Shown here piece by piece: positions 55,743 to 63,060 of a DNA stretch of 64,000 bases. Made by a program: the position numbers and the translations under genes. How positions within the stretch are numbered: the first letter of the stretch is position 1; each line of letters opens with the position of its first letter. Source of the stretch: Actinocrispum wychmicini (lineage in GTDB: Bacteria; Actinomycetota; Actinomycetes; Mycobacteriales; Pseudonocardiaceae). The DNA lies in the NCBI RefSeq assembly GCF_004345645.1, contig NZ_SLWS01000006.1:558001-622000 (forward strand), in the 5' to 3' direction. Under the pieces are notes generated by a model. The model was given only the letters and a program-made list of their open reading frames with translations. It was not told the DNA's origin and searched no databases.

Positions 55743-56071
55743 CGGATCTCCTTCAGTGCGGTCAGGGTCGGTCGGTGTGGTTGTTGGCGTGTCGGATCGG
55801 GAGGTCGCCCGGGAGGTGGTTGGTCGGGTTGGGTTCGGTCAAGATCAGGCCGGTCACCTGCGGTTGGCGGGTTGGCCAGGCGTTCGAGGCGGCTGATCCA
55901 CGCGACCACGGCAAGTTGGAACTCCGGGTCGGCCTTGCGTTTGCGAAGGAACACGGCGATCGCGACGCGGACGACCTCGGAGATGGGCTGGCCGTCGACA
56001 GCGGCGACGGTGTGGAGGTCGTCGGCGAGTTCGGCTGGCAGCCGGAGGGTCATCGCCTTGGTGTCAGGCAC
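55739..56071 (-). CDS. ribbon-helix-helix DNA-binding protein
   Basis: 110 aa. AMTLRLPAELADDLHTVAAVDGQPISEVVRVAIAVFLRKRKADPEF is a CopG/Arc-type RHH, followed by a Pro/Arg/Gln-rich disordered tail. It directly precedes the RHIM-like gene. Confidence 0.75.
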   Translation of the reverse strand: MPDTKAMTLRLPAELADDLHTVAAVDGQPISEVVRVAIAVFLRKRKADPEFQLAVVAWISRLERLANPPTAGDRPDLDRTQPDQPPPGRPPDPTRQQPHRPTLTALKEIR

Positions 56072-56117
56072 GGTGTTTGTCCTTGAGTGATCCTGGTTCG
56101 GTTATCCGGCTTGCGGA

Positions 56118-56723
56118 TCAGACGGTGGCGCCGATGGCGCGGCATGCGTCGTGCCAGCCCGAATACGTGCCCAGGTCGGCTCCGTTCGCGAGGGTGGGTG
56201 TCCAGGTCAGACTCACGGCGCCGTCCTCGGCGTCCGTTGTGAACGTGACGCGGACTGTCCCGACCACTGCTCCGGTCCGCGGGTGGTTGTGCGGACTCTG
56301 GTGGCAGATCTTTACCCTGCGGGAGTCGTGGTCGGGGTAGGCCACGAGGGTCACTCCGGACTGTGCGCGGAATCCTGGGCCCCCGCCGCCCAGGGCGTCC
56401 ACGAGGCTCGGTGAGCCGTCGGCGGACCGGTGCTCGGGCTCGGGCGTGAGGATCCATGCCTCTGCCAGCAGGCGGGCATGGTCCAGCCTGCCGCCCAACG
56501 CCGGGCCGATCGGGTTGCGTTCATCGGGGTCGATGTCGTGGGCGTCGGGGTGCACGGTGAAGTGCCAGCCAAGTGAGCAGCCGCGGCCGTATGCCTGTGC
56601 GCGTTCGCGGCCGACTTTGGTGATCTCGTGTTCGCGGCCCAGGTAGTTGGTCGCGTGGCCGTGTGGGTTCGGTGACCAGCGCAGTATGCGTCCGAACCAC
56701 GGTGGTCGTTTGAGGGGTGTCAT
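56118..56723 (-). CDS. hypothetical phage protein
   Basis: 201 aa. NYLGREHEITKVGRERAQAYGRGCSLGWHFTVHPDAHDIDPDERNPIGPALGG, then LTWTPTLANGADLGTYSGWHDACRAIGATV. Beta-rich; no family recognised. Confidence 0.6.
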   Translation of the reverse strand: MTPLKRPPWFGRILRWSPNPHGHATNYLGREHEITKVGRERAQAYGRGCSLGWHFTVHPDAHDIDPDERNPIGPALGGRLDHARLLAEAWILTPEPEHRSADGSPSLVDALGGGGPGFRAQSGVTLVAYPDHDSRRVKICHQSPHNHPRTGAVVGTVRVTFTTDAEDGAVSLTWTPTLANGADLGTYSGWHDACRAIGATV

Positions 56724-56733
56724 GCGGGTCCTC

Positions 56734-57273
56734 TCAGAGGTAGGCGGGGTCGGGTCGGGCGGTGACGATTCGCGGGATGAAGGCCCTGCCTGTGCACCAG
56801 GCGCAGGTACAGCCGGCTGGGCAAGGTTGCTCGTCCTCGTTCTCGGTCGGGTTGCACCGGGGGCAGTCGGGGTCGTCGCGGCAGCCGCACCAAGGGTCCT
56901 CGCGGTCGCCGTCGTTGTCGGCGCAGCCGCATGGGCAGTCGTCGGGGTGGTCGCAGATGCACGGGCCGTCGCATCCGTTGGAGCACCGTGGGGTGTCGCG
57001 GTCGGAGAAGAGCGGGAGTTGGTTCTGGTCGACGGGGTGGACCGGGTCGGGGGTGCCGGATCGCAGGCAGCGTCGGCAGCTGACGGGGTCGTCGACGGGT
57101 CGAAACGACGCCGGATCGAACGAGCCGTTCGGCGTGTGGCAGGCAGGGCCAGGTACTTCGAGGCCTTCGATCCAGGGTTGGAGGGCGACGTCGTGGACGC
57201 GGCCGCCGCCGGCGAACCGGCCGTGGCGGTCGTCGAACTCGGCCATGGTCCGGGGTGGGGCGGCGCGTGTCAT
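56734..57273 (-). CDS. cysteine-rich phage protein
   Basis: 179 aa from ATG 57273 (ATGA). The C-terminal half is full of Cys pairs: CRRCLRSG, RCSNGCDGPCICDHPDDCPCGCAD, CGCRDDPDCPRCNPTE, CPAGCTCAWCTGRAFIPRIVTAR. Several Zn sites are likely. No function assigned. Confidence 0.6.
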   Translation of the reverse strand: MTRAAPPRTMAEFDDRHGRFAGGGRVHDVALQPWIEGLEVPGPACHTPNGSFDPASFRPVDDPVSCRRCLRSGTPDPVHPVDQNQLPLFSDRDTPRCSNGCDGPCICDHPDDCPCGCADNDGDREDPWCGCRDDPDCPRCNPTENEDEQPCPAGCTCAWCTGRAFIPRIVTARPDPAYL

Positions 57274-57569
57274 GGTTCCCGCCACTCTCCGGTCTGCCCG
57301 TTCTTGTTCCAATCCAAGGGTTCGCCGTCCAGGGCGCCGTCCCAGGCGTGTGCCGCGAGGAAGGTCCGCAGCAGGGTCTGTAGGTCGTGGCCGGCGTAGC
57401 ACCAGAAGCGGTCGATGAGCAGCGGTGCGGCGATGGGGGTGAGGACGATCCGGTAGTTGTAGATCATCGCGAGGATGTCGACGTAGTGGGTTCCGGCGTC
57501 GTTGGTTTTGATGCGCCAGCCGCCGTCGGTGGGCGTGCCGATGGTCATGGTGCCGTCGGTGGTGGTCAC
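57270..57569 (-). CDS. actinophage protein of unknown function
   Basis: 99 aa from GTG 57569 (GTGA). DGTMTIGTPTDGGWRIKTNDAGTHYVDILAMIYNYRIVLTPIAAPLLIDRFWCYAGHDLQTLLRTFLAAHAWDG is a pattern common to actinophage proteins. Function unknown. Confidence 0.65.
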   Translation of the reverse strand: MTTTDGTMTIGTPTDGGWRIKTNDAGTHYVDILAMIYNYRIVLTPIAAPLLIDRFWCYAGHDLQTLLRTFLAAHAWDGALDGEPLDWNKNGQTGEWREP

Positions 57570-58159
57570 TGAAACACCCCCGAACACGAGGTCCGCAGGA
57601 ACTCCCAACGAGTCCGGCAGTGCCGCGCGTCGGTGAGCGCGTTGTGCAGGCCCTCGTCCTGCTGCGGCAGATCGGCGACGCCCAGCCGGTGCGCTTCCTG
57701 CTGGATGTCGTTGGTGTACATCGGCAGGCCGACAGGAAGACACACCATTGATCCCCACAGCTGACAGAGGACGACATGGTCGTACGCGCCATAGTCAGCC
57801 CACAATTCTGGCGTGTCCGAGGTCAAGAGGAAGTCGCGGATCTCATCAGCGACGACCGCCCGTGGCTTCACGAGTGGACTGTCATAGTCGAACAACCAAC
57901 GGCCGTTGGCGGCGGTGTCGTCACGCCGCTGCGGCAACGAAGAGACGACGTTGGCCATGAGCCAGGTGTTGGCCTTGATCCTGCGCTGCAGGCCGCCGTC
58001 GTACACGATGCCTTCGTTGACTGCGTAGTATTCGCGGCCGTCCTCGGCGACAATGCCGATCGAGATCAGCTCGATGGTCCGGCCGTCTTCGAGGAACTCC
58101 GTGTCGTACCAGTACCGCGTCCTGTGCGCCTCTGTGCCGTCTGTTTCGGTCGGGTTCAT
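57566..58159 (-). CDS. Rv2179c-like 3'-5' exoribonuclease
   Basis: 197 aa from ATG 58159 (ATGA). RYWYDTEFLEDGRTIELISIGIVAEDGREYYAVNEG carries the first DEDD motif (D-T-E), WADYGAYDHVVLCQLWG the second, and HNALTDARHC the third, matching the family PF16473 exoribonuclease fold. It trims structured RNA 3' ends. Co-encoded with a polynucleotide kinase further upstream. Confidence 0.8.
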   Translation of the reverse strand: MNPTETDGTEAHRTRYWYDTEFLEDGRTIELISIGIVAEDGREYYAVNEGIVYDGGLQRRIKANTWLMANVVSSLPQRRDDTAANGRWLFDYDSPLVKPRAVVADEIRDFLLTSDTPELWADYGAYDHVVLCQLWGSMVCLPVGLPMYTNDIQQEAHRLGVADLPQQDEGLHNALTDARHCRTRWEFLRTSCSGVFQ

Positions 58160-58707
58160 GGGGTTCGTGTCTCCTGGTGGGCGACGGCGCGGCGGCGTGC
58201 GTCCCAGCCGGCGCACAGCTCGGCTGGTGTCCCGTCCGCGCGGAACGGGACACCGAGCCGCGTGTCCATCGGCGGCTGGTAGGACCCGGCGTGGCCGGGG
58301 ACCTCAGCGCCAGTCGGGTGTACCCACTTGACCGGGATCCGCATGCCTTGGTGGCACCAGAACCGCCACGCGTCGCGAGCGAGTTGTTCGAGGTGGTCGG
58401 CGTCGCCGGCGTAGGTGGGGTCGCCGGACATCTCCGGTGAGTGCGGCCGGTAGGCGCAGTCACCGCACATCTGTGTGCGGGTGTTGGGTTGGATGCCGTC
58501 GGCGAGGAGTTGGCGGGCGTGTTCGTCGATGGGTTGTTGTTCGAGGTCGTAGACGGGGCGCCAGCAGGTGCACGAGGCGGGACCGTCTTCGACGCGGCCG
58601 AGGCAGCAGCCGTCGGAGACGTCGGGGAATCCGTCGGCGAGGTCAGCGCCGGGGCCGCATGCGAAGGCGGCCATGTGGACGAGCGCGGGAAGCTTGTCAG
58701 TGTCCAT
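58156..58707 (-). CDS. Cys-rich hypothetical phage protein
   Basis: 183 aa. CACGPGADLADGFPDVSDGCCLGRVEDGPASCTCWRPVYDL, then TRTQMCGDCAYRPHSPEMSGDPTYAGDADHLEQLARDAWRFWCHQGMRIPVKWVHPTG. The final part resembles proteins seen beside actinophage early genes. No family recognised. Confidence 0.6.
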   Translation of the reverse strand: MDTDKLPALVHMAAFACGPGADLADGFPDVSDGCCLGRVEDGPASCTCWRPVYDLEQQPIDEHARQLLADGIQPNTRTQMCGDCAYRPHSPEMSGDPTYAGDADHLEQLARDAWRFWCHQGMRIPVKWVHPTGAEVPGHAGSYQPPMDTRLGVPFRADGTPAELCAGWDARRRAVAHQETRTP

Positions 58708-58936
58708 GGTTTGTCCTGTTGTTGTCCGGCGTGAACGGTTTGCGGTCGGCGGGTAACACGAGCGTCAGCCGGTACTCGTCGACCAGCTCCGGATCGGCGT
58801 GCGGGGTGTAGCGCACGTAGCGCTGCATGTCGATGCTGTAGCCGCGCAGGTGCGGGTCGCTGGTGAGGTCGCCGGCCTCGATGTAGTCGGCGAACTCGCG
58901 CAGTTCGGCGACGATCTTGGCATCGGGCGAGGGCAT
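58697..58936 (-). CDS. small phage protein
   Basis: 79 aa. PDAKIVAELREFADYIEAGDLTSDPHLRGYSIDMQRYVRYTPHADPELVDEYRLTLVLPAD. No family recognised. Overlaps its neighbour by 11 bp. Confidence 0.6.
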   Translation of the reverse strand: MPSPDAKIVAELREFADYIEAGDLTSDPHLRGYSIDMQRYVRYTPHADPELVDEYRLTLVLPADRKPFTPDNNRTNHGH

Positions 58937-58939
58937 GGG

Positions 58940-59008
58940 TTACCTCTTGGGTCGGTTGGGGCAGTTCTGGGCGGTCTGGTCACAGCCGCAGCTGCAGGTG
59001 GTGGTCAT
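58940..59008 (-). CDS. tiny Cys-rich ORF (22 aa)
   Basis: MTTTCSCGCDQTAQNCPNRP then KR. Its ATG overlaps the LuxR-HTH stop (ATGA), and its end contains AAGAGG, which serves as SD for the next gene. It is kept because coupling and Cys pattern recur in this operon. Confidence 0.5.
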   Translation of the reverse strand: MTTTCSCGCDQTAQNCPNRPKR

Positions 59009-59382
59009 GTGGCTGGGCTTCCGTTCTCGCCGGTTCCGAGGTGGCGTGACACGATTGTCTTTGCAGCGCAACAACATCCATCGCCCGTGAAACAGGCCGC
59101 GAGGTGAGGTACCGTCGCGATCGGGTAGTGCGGATCGACGGTGCTCGCTGGCCGCTGGGGTGTCGGGTCGGGGATGAGGTAGCCGCGTTCCAGGCCGATC
59201 CGGACGGCGTGCGCGCGGTCGCTGATACCCAGTTTCCGGTAGAGCCGGCGGGCGTGGCTTTTGATGGTGGCCTCGGTGAGGTGCAGTTGGTGGCCGATCG
59301 ACGCGTTGTCCATGCCGTAGGACATGGCTGTGAGGATCTGGACTTCGCGGCCGGTGAGGTCGTCGCCGGAGCTCACGGCCAT
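59005..59382 (-). CDS. LuxR/NarL-type HTH protein with Cys-rich tail
   Basis: 125 aa. LTGREVQILTAMSYGMDNASIGHQLHLTEATIKSHARRLYRKLGISDRAHAVRIGLERGYL is a GerE/LuxR HTH; HLAACFTGDGCCCAAKTIV follows. No receiver domain. Similar to 20223-20492. Confidence 0.85.
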   Translation of the reverse strand: MAVSSGDDLTGREVQILTAMSYGMDNASIGHQLHLTEATIKSHARRLYRKLGISDRAHAVRIGLERGYLIPDPTPQRPASTVDPHYPIATVPHLAACFTGDGCCCAAKTIVSRHLGTGENGSPAT

Positions 59383-59678
59383 CGCGCACCGTCCTCAACG
59401 ACCCTCACTGCGCGCACTGCGCTCTTGGGTAGGCCACCGATGTCGATCATGTGTGCCGCGAGCCACCGGGCGTGGTCGATGTCTTCGCATGCGATTCGCC
59501 AGAGATTGCCAGCGACGGAAGGAGTAAGCACCGTCGCGCGTGGCGTGTCCGCGAACCGGCGCATGAACGTGTTCCACCAGCCCTCGCCGAGTTTGGTTGC
59601 CCAGACGCGGCATTCGTTGACTTCAACGGCCGCAGCTGTGTTGACGATTGGCGGTGTGTCGAAGAGAGGGATCGTCAC
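59373..59678 (-). CDS. small phage protein
   Basis: 101 aa. VNECRVWATKLGEGWWNTFMRRFADTPRATVLTPSVAGNLWRIACEDIDHARWLAAHMIDIGGLPKSAVRAVRV is a compact alpha/beta protein. No family recognised. Confidence 0.6.
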   Translation of the reverse strand: MTIPLFDTPPIVNTAAAVEVNECRVWATKLGEGWWNTFMRRFADTPRATVLTPSVAGNLWRIACEDIDHARWLAAHMIDIGGLPKSAVRAVRVVEDGARWP

Positions 59679-60109
59679 GGCGCATCGTCCTTAGCGGGTG
59701 TGTCATATCCGCAGTACGCGATGTTCTGGTGGTCCGGCGAGTAAGGAGGTTCGCCGGCGCGCTCGGTGGCGATGCCGTGGTGGCCTGAGCCGACGCACCA
59801 ATACAAGCCGGCGAAGGCCACACCGCCCGGCTGGTAGGCCAGGAGCGCGAGGCCCCGCGCGAGTGAGTTGAACGCGAGCGCAGCGTTCTTGCCGCGGAAC
59901 TGGAGAGCGTCTCCATAGATCCCGATCGTTGTTGCGGCCTCGCGGGTGTGACCTTGCCGGACGCGCTCGTCCCATCTGGACACATACTCGATGTGGATCG
60001 GCACCGCGAAGCGCAAGCTCTCGACGAGGGGAACGTCGTTGGCGAGCGTCTCTTCGAGCCGGGCGCGTTCACTGCGCAAGGTCTCGACGAACTGGTAGTA
60101 GTCGTTCAC
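59675..60109 (-). CDS. hypothetical phage protein
   Basis: 144 aa. QFVETLRSERARLEETLANDVPLVESLRFAVPIHIEYVSRWDERVRQG is helical; FAGLYWCVGSGHHGIAT follows in the second half. ATGA overlap. No family recognised. Confidence 0.6.
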   Translation of the reverse strand: MNDYYQFVETLRSERARLEETLANDVPLVESLRFAVPIHIEYVSRWDERVRQGHTREAATTIGIYGDALQFRGKNAALAFNSLARGLALLAYQPGGVAFAGLYWCVGSGHHGIATERAGEPPYSPDHQNIAYCGYDTPAKDDAP

Positions 60110-60630
60110 ACTCGGTCCCCGGCCTGGTCTTCAGCCACCTCGGTCGTGTCCGGTGTGGCTGGGGTGTCGGCGTCCAAGAACGTTGGCTTGCGCGGGACTG
60201 TCACGTCGTTGTCACTGGCGTGCAGGTGTACGGCGCCAGCCCAGTTCGCGGCTTCCGCTCGCTGGTCGATGGTCCATTCGGCCATGAGTTCCGGTGAGAC
60301 TATGACGCCGACGAGCGCGAGTAGGTCGGTGAGTACCTCGTCGCTGATTCCTTCTGTGTCCCGCGGCTCGGTCGGTGTGGGCGGGCCGTCGACGATGCCC
60401 ACCAATGTATTCGCCAACGCCTGACCACCTGGAGACATCCGGGCGATGGCCTGGTCGGACAAGTTGTCGGACCAGTGGTACCAGTCCCGGCTGCGGTGGA
60501 TGCCTTCACTGTGGCCCGGCTCGAGGACGCAGATCTCGACACCATTGCGAGCAGTGGCCGGACAGTGCGGCGCCGGGGAGTGGTTCCCGACGCGATACGG
60601 GCCGTCGGCCACGGGGACGTCACTCGCCAT
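60106..60630 (-). CDS. hypothetical phage protein
   Basis: 174 aa from ATG 60630, overlapping upstream by 11 bp. YRVGNHSPAPHCPATARNGVEICVLEPGHSEGIHRSRDWYHWSD has Cys/His residues; the C-terminal half is helical. No family recognised. Confidence 0.6.
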   Translation of the reverse strand: MASDVPVADGPYRVGNHSPAPHCPATARNGVEICVLEPGHSEGIHRSRDWYHWSDNLSDQAIARMSPGGQALANTLVGIVDGPPTPTEPRDTEGISDEVLTDLLALVGVIVSPELMAEWTIDQRAEAANWAGAVHLHASDNDVTVPRKPTFLDADTPATPDTTEVAEDQAGDRV

Positions 60631-61027
60631 CGGCGTTCTCCAGGGATTCGGTGTCACAGTCCAGGGGGACGACAGTCACATCCGCCTGGCGGTCGTAGAA
60701 GGCGGCTTTGTAGAACACGTGCAGGCGTGTGCGGCCGTGTTCGTCGTTGACGTAGATCAGCCGCGGGTCCTCGCCGGGTTGTTTGCTCCAGCCGGCGGGG
60801 AGGACGGCTTCGCGGAACAGCGGGTCGCGTTCGTCGATCGGCCCGAGGTGGATGCCGAGGGCGGCCAGTTCGTCCTCGTGGCCGTGCGCTTCGGTGGGGA
60901 GCAGGTTGGCGTGTACGAGCTGGTTCGATCCGGCGGCTTCCATTTCCTCGATGTATCGTCCGGGGTTGTCCCATGAGCCGGCGAGGTGTAGCAGCGGGTC
61001 TCGATGGGTGGCGTCTTCAATGGACAC
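60620..61027 (-). CDS. hypothetical phage protein
   Basis: 135 aa from GTG 61027. LAGSWDNPGRYIEEMEAAGSNQLVHANLLPTEAHGHEDELAALGIHLGPIDERDPLFREAVLPAGWSKQPGEDPRLIYVNDEHGRTRLHVFYKAAFYDRQADVTV. Resembles proteins of cyanobacteria and phages with a DPLF-AELPxGW pattern, function unknown. Confidence 0.6.
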   Translation of the reverse strand: MSIEDATHRDPLLHLAGSWDNPGRYIEEMEAAGSNQLVHANLLPTEAHGHEDELAALGIHLGPIDERDPLFREAVLPAGWSKQPGEDPRLIYVNDEHGRTRLHVFYKAAFYDRQADVTVVPLDCDTESLENADGE

Positions 61028-61199
61028 GTCGGGTGTGCCTTTCGGTCTGGTTGGGTCGTTGGTGGCGCGTTCGGCGAGTGCCGAGGAGGGCAAACAGCGC
61101 GGTCACGGCGAGGGCGGCGATCGCGGCTTTCGCGCGACAGCCACGCCGGCGGCGGCGCCATTGCTGGTAGTCGTGTGCCCGCCACTCGTCGTCGGTCAC
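61017..61199 (-). CDS. small single-pass membrane protein
   Basis: 60 aa from GTG 61199 (GTGA). A basic head (WRRRRRGCRAK), a TM (AAIAALAVTALFALLG) and a basic tail. No family recognised. Confidence 0.55.
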   Translation of the reverse strand: MTDDEWRAHDYQQWRRRRRGCRAKAAIAALAVTALFALLGTRRTRHQRPNQTERHTRRVH

Positions 61200-61702
61200 G
61201 ACGGCTCCCGGATGTGCGCGAGCCACTGGTCGTGCATGCGGCGGATGACGGCCTCACCGACGCGTCGGTCGCCGGGGCGTTTCCGGTCGCGGTCGATGCA
61301 CTGCTCGACCGCGACGTGTGTGAAGTCCTGCACGGCGAACCCGACGTCGTAGGCCGCCGCGAGGTGCTTCAGGGCGTGGAGGTGGTCCGGGTCGAGGTTG
61401 GTGTCGTCGATGATCACCGAGTAGCCGCGGAACAGCAGCTCGGCGAGCATCGCCCGTTGGGCGATGGTGACGACGGCTTCGGACACTGGGTCGTAGCGGG
61501 GCCGGCCGTGGAGCATCCGTCGGAGGTCGTCGCGGTTGCAGCGGACCAGGTGGCCGTCGGTGTCGGCGTCGAGTTGTTCGCGGGCCCAGGTGGATTTGCC
61601 TGAGGCGGGTAGGCCTCGGGTGGCGATGAGTTGGCGGCGTTTCGGGGCGAGCGGCTGGGCGCCGCTGTGAGCGTCTGTGGGGTTCGGGGGTGTGGTGATC
61701 AC
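61196..61702 (-). CDS. polynucleotide kinase (P-loop 5'-kinase)
   Basis: 168 aa, GTG start. The Walker A GLPASGKST at residues 30-38, then HLVRCNRDDLRRMLHG, FRGYSVIIDDTNLDPDHL and RVGEAVIRRMHDQWL match the 5'-kinase domain of T4 Pnk-type enzymes (AAA_33). The 3'-phosphatase domain is absent. It phosphorylates 5'-OH RNA or DNA ends and could help repair host-cleaved tRNA. Confidence 0.82.
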   Translation of the reverse strand: MITTPPNPTDAHSGAQPLAPKRRQLIATRGLPASGKSTWAREQLDADTDGHLVRCNRDDLRRMLHGRPRYDPVSEAVVTIAQRAMLAELLFRGYSVIIDDTNLDPDHLHALKHLAAAYDVGFAVQDFTHVAVEQCIDRDRKRPGDRRVGEAVIRRMHDQWLAHIREPS

Positions 61703-61998
61703 TGCCGGGGGTCCTTTGTGGCGTCCTGGGGGCTGCTGGCCGGGTGTCCGGGTGGGTTCTGATCGACTGGGCTGGGTGGGTTGCGGCCGGGGTCGTGGTA
61801 GCGGCTGATCGGGATCCGGCCGCGGCGGCTGGGGCGGGTGCAGCGCTCGCCGGGCAGCGCGCCGCAGGCCTTGCAGCCGCGGGCGAGCGGGTTGTCGTAG
61901 CCGGGGTCGGGCTGGATGTCCTGTGTGGCGTGTGGGCCCCAGCCGAAGAGGGCGGCGGGTGCGGGGCCGCGGGCTGTGCGTTTTCTGCGTGGGCTCAT
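61699..61998 (-). CDS. small zinc-finger protein
   Basis: 99 aa from ATG 61998 (GGAG SD). ARGCKACGALPGERCTRPSRRGRIPISRYHDPGR is a Cys3-His Zn module found in many actinophage proteins. First gene downstream of the origin-like region. Confidence 0.65.
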   Translation of the reverse strand: MSPRRKRTARGPAPAALFGWGPHATQDIQPDPGYDNPLARGCKACGALPGERCTRPSRRGRIPISRYHDPGRNPPSPVDQNPPGHPASSPQDATKDPRQ

Positions 61999-62601
61999 GT
62001 CACCCGCTCTCCACTGGGGCCGGATGGATTGTTTGTGGTCGGCGACGCGGGGCTGTCTCACGTTGCGTTCGACGGTTGCGACGCGGTTTCCCGCGCGCGG
62101 TCGTAACTCTAGTTTCTTTGGGTGAGTTGTGTAAGTGATTTGGCTGTAAAGGTGACGGTTTTGTGCGGTCCACAGACCCCTGAGGAACGAAGGGGTCTGT
62201 GGTTCGAGGGGTCTGGGGCGGCGCGCCCCGGTTGGTTAACTGGATTACTGGTTTACTGGATGGCCCGGGACTCCCCGGTGGACTCCCCCGGGGAGTCCCC
62301 ACGGGAGTCCACCGGTGTGTCCCCTGGGGACAAAACGGGCGTTGACCTGGTGTGATCAGTTTTTCGCGGTTGTCTCGCGTGGTGTTCGGGTAGGTCCTCG
62401 GAAGTTGTCCACAGGTTTCTGAACGGCCGTTCATCGTAAGTTACCGGCGAGTTGTGACCATTTCGTTTCTGAATCATCTGTATCGATTGGCCAGCGGAAA
62501 CACGGCCTACCGTGTGACGGTCCCGGACGACAGTGTTTCTCGTGTTACAGGCACGCCAAACACTCCCACCGGGTGATGGGAGTGTGGTGAAACTGGTGCG
62601 G
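61999..62601. other. non-coding, origin-like region
   Basis: About 600 bp with no supported gene. It has a perfect 12-bp stem (62170-81/62191-202), three TTACTGG-type direct repeats (62236-62260), a cluster of GGGGACTCC-type repeats with strong palindromes (GGGACTCCCC 62267-76; 13-bp arms 62275-87/62303-15; TGTCCCC-T-GGGGACA 62318-32), the perfect palindrome TGAACGGCCGTTCA (62420-62433), an exact actinobacterial DnaA box TTGTCCACA (62405-62413) and an AT-richer stretch (62440-62500). A winged-helix replication protein is adjacent. Replication origin is inference. The repeat block could instead be remains of a coding C-terminus (GDSPGES-type repeats) of that replication gene. Confidence 0.4.
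62561..62584 (-). terminator. stem-loop after the winged-helix gene
   Basis: CACTCCCA (62561-62568) pairs with TGGGAGTG (62577-62584); 8-nt loop. It lies 17-40 bp past the stop at 62602. It would also lie inside the -1-frame extension of that gene. Confidence 0.5.
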
Positions 62602-62931
62602 CTAGTTTTTGTCTGAGCGCTGTCGCCGCTTTTTTGCGCGTTCCTTTGCTCGCTTCGCTTCCACATAGGCGCGAGAGCACTCGCGTGGCCAGCTGACGTA
62701 TTGATACCCGCCGCCGCGAGCCCGCTTCCAGATCCTGCGTTCCACCAGCTCTTCAGCCGCCGTCACTACGTGAGGTGGAAAGAGCGCGAAGGCCGAGGTC
62801 GGTATGAGTCCGTCGGTAAGACGGTCACAGGACCACGACCCAGCGATCGTCCACAGCGCATAGGCTTCGGCTGTCCATCCGAGGTACTGGGGATCGGAAT
62901 AAAACTCGTCGGGGACGGGGAAAAAGGTCAT
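62602..62931 (-). CDS. replication-initiator-like winged-helix protein
   Basis: 109 aa. EFYSDPQYLGWTAEAYALWTIAGSWSCDRLTDGLIPTSAFALFPPHVVTAAEELVERRIWKRARGGGYQYVSWPRECSRAYVEAKR matches the N-terminal HTH of actinophage replication proteins (WT.AGSWC...TDG.IP). Homologues are usually longer. Near the end there is an A-AAA-AAG heptamer in frame (62635-62629); a -1 slip would add 40 codons, ending at 62507. See findings. Confidence 0.75.
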   Translation of the reverse strand: MTFFPVPDEFYSDPQYLGWTAEAYALWTIAGSWSCDRLTDGLIPTSAFALFPPHVVTAAEELVERRIWKRARGGGYQYVSWPRECSRAYVEAKRAKERAKKRRQRSDKN

Positions 62932-63009
62932 GCTGCGCGCCTGATGGCCGCTCTGCGAGGTGTGTACAACGGACCCCTCCCAACTGCGGTGAACCTGCGT
63001 ATGACGAGA

Positions 63010-63038
63010 CCGCCACCGCCCTTTCGGGACCGTGGCGG
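63010..63038. other. stem-loop before the winged-helix gene
   Basis: CCGCCAC (63010-63016) and GTGGCGG (63032-63038) are perfect arms. On the minus strand the loop holds CCCGAAAGGG, a second stem with a GAAA loop. It lies in the 129-bp gap between 63061 and the 62931 start and may be a terminator or leader structure. Confidence 0.5.
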
Positions 63039-63060
63039 CACTCGACGTCCTGTTGTACGG

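Noticed and set aside
62281..62332. CRISPR-like or simple repeat call for the GGGGACTCC cluster
   Set aside because: Units are irregular and overlap as palindromes; better described as origin-like or old coding repeats.
62253..62666. 137-aa leftward frame with GDSPGES repeats
   Set aside because: Starts inside the winged-helix gene with no SD; probably a decayed or frameshifted C-terminal part, treated as a finding instead of a gene.
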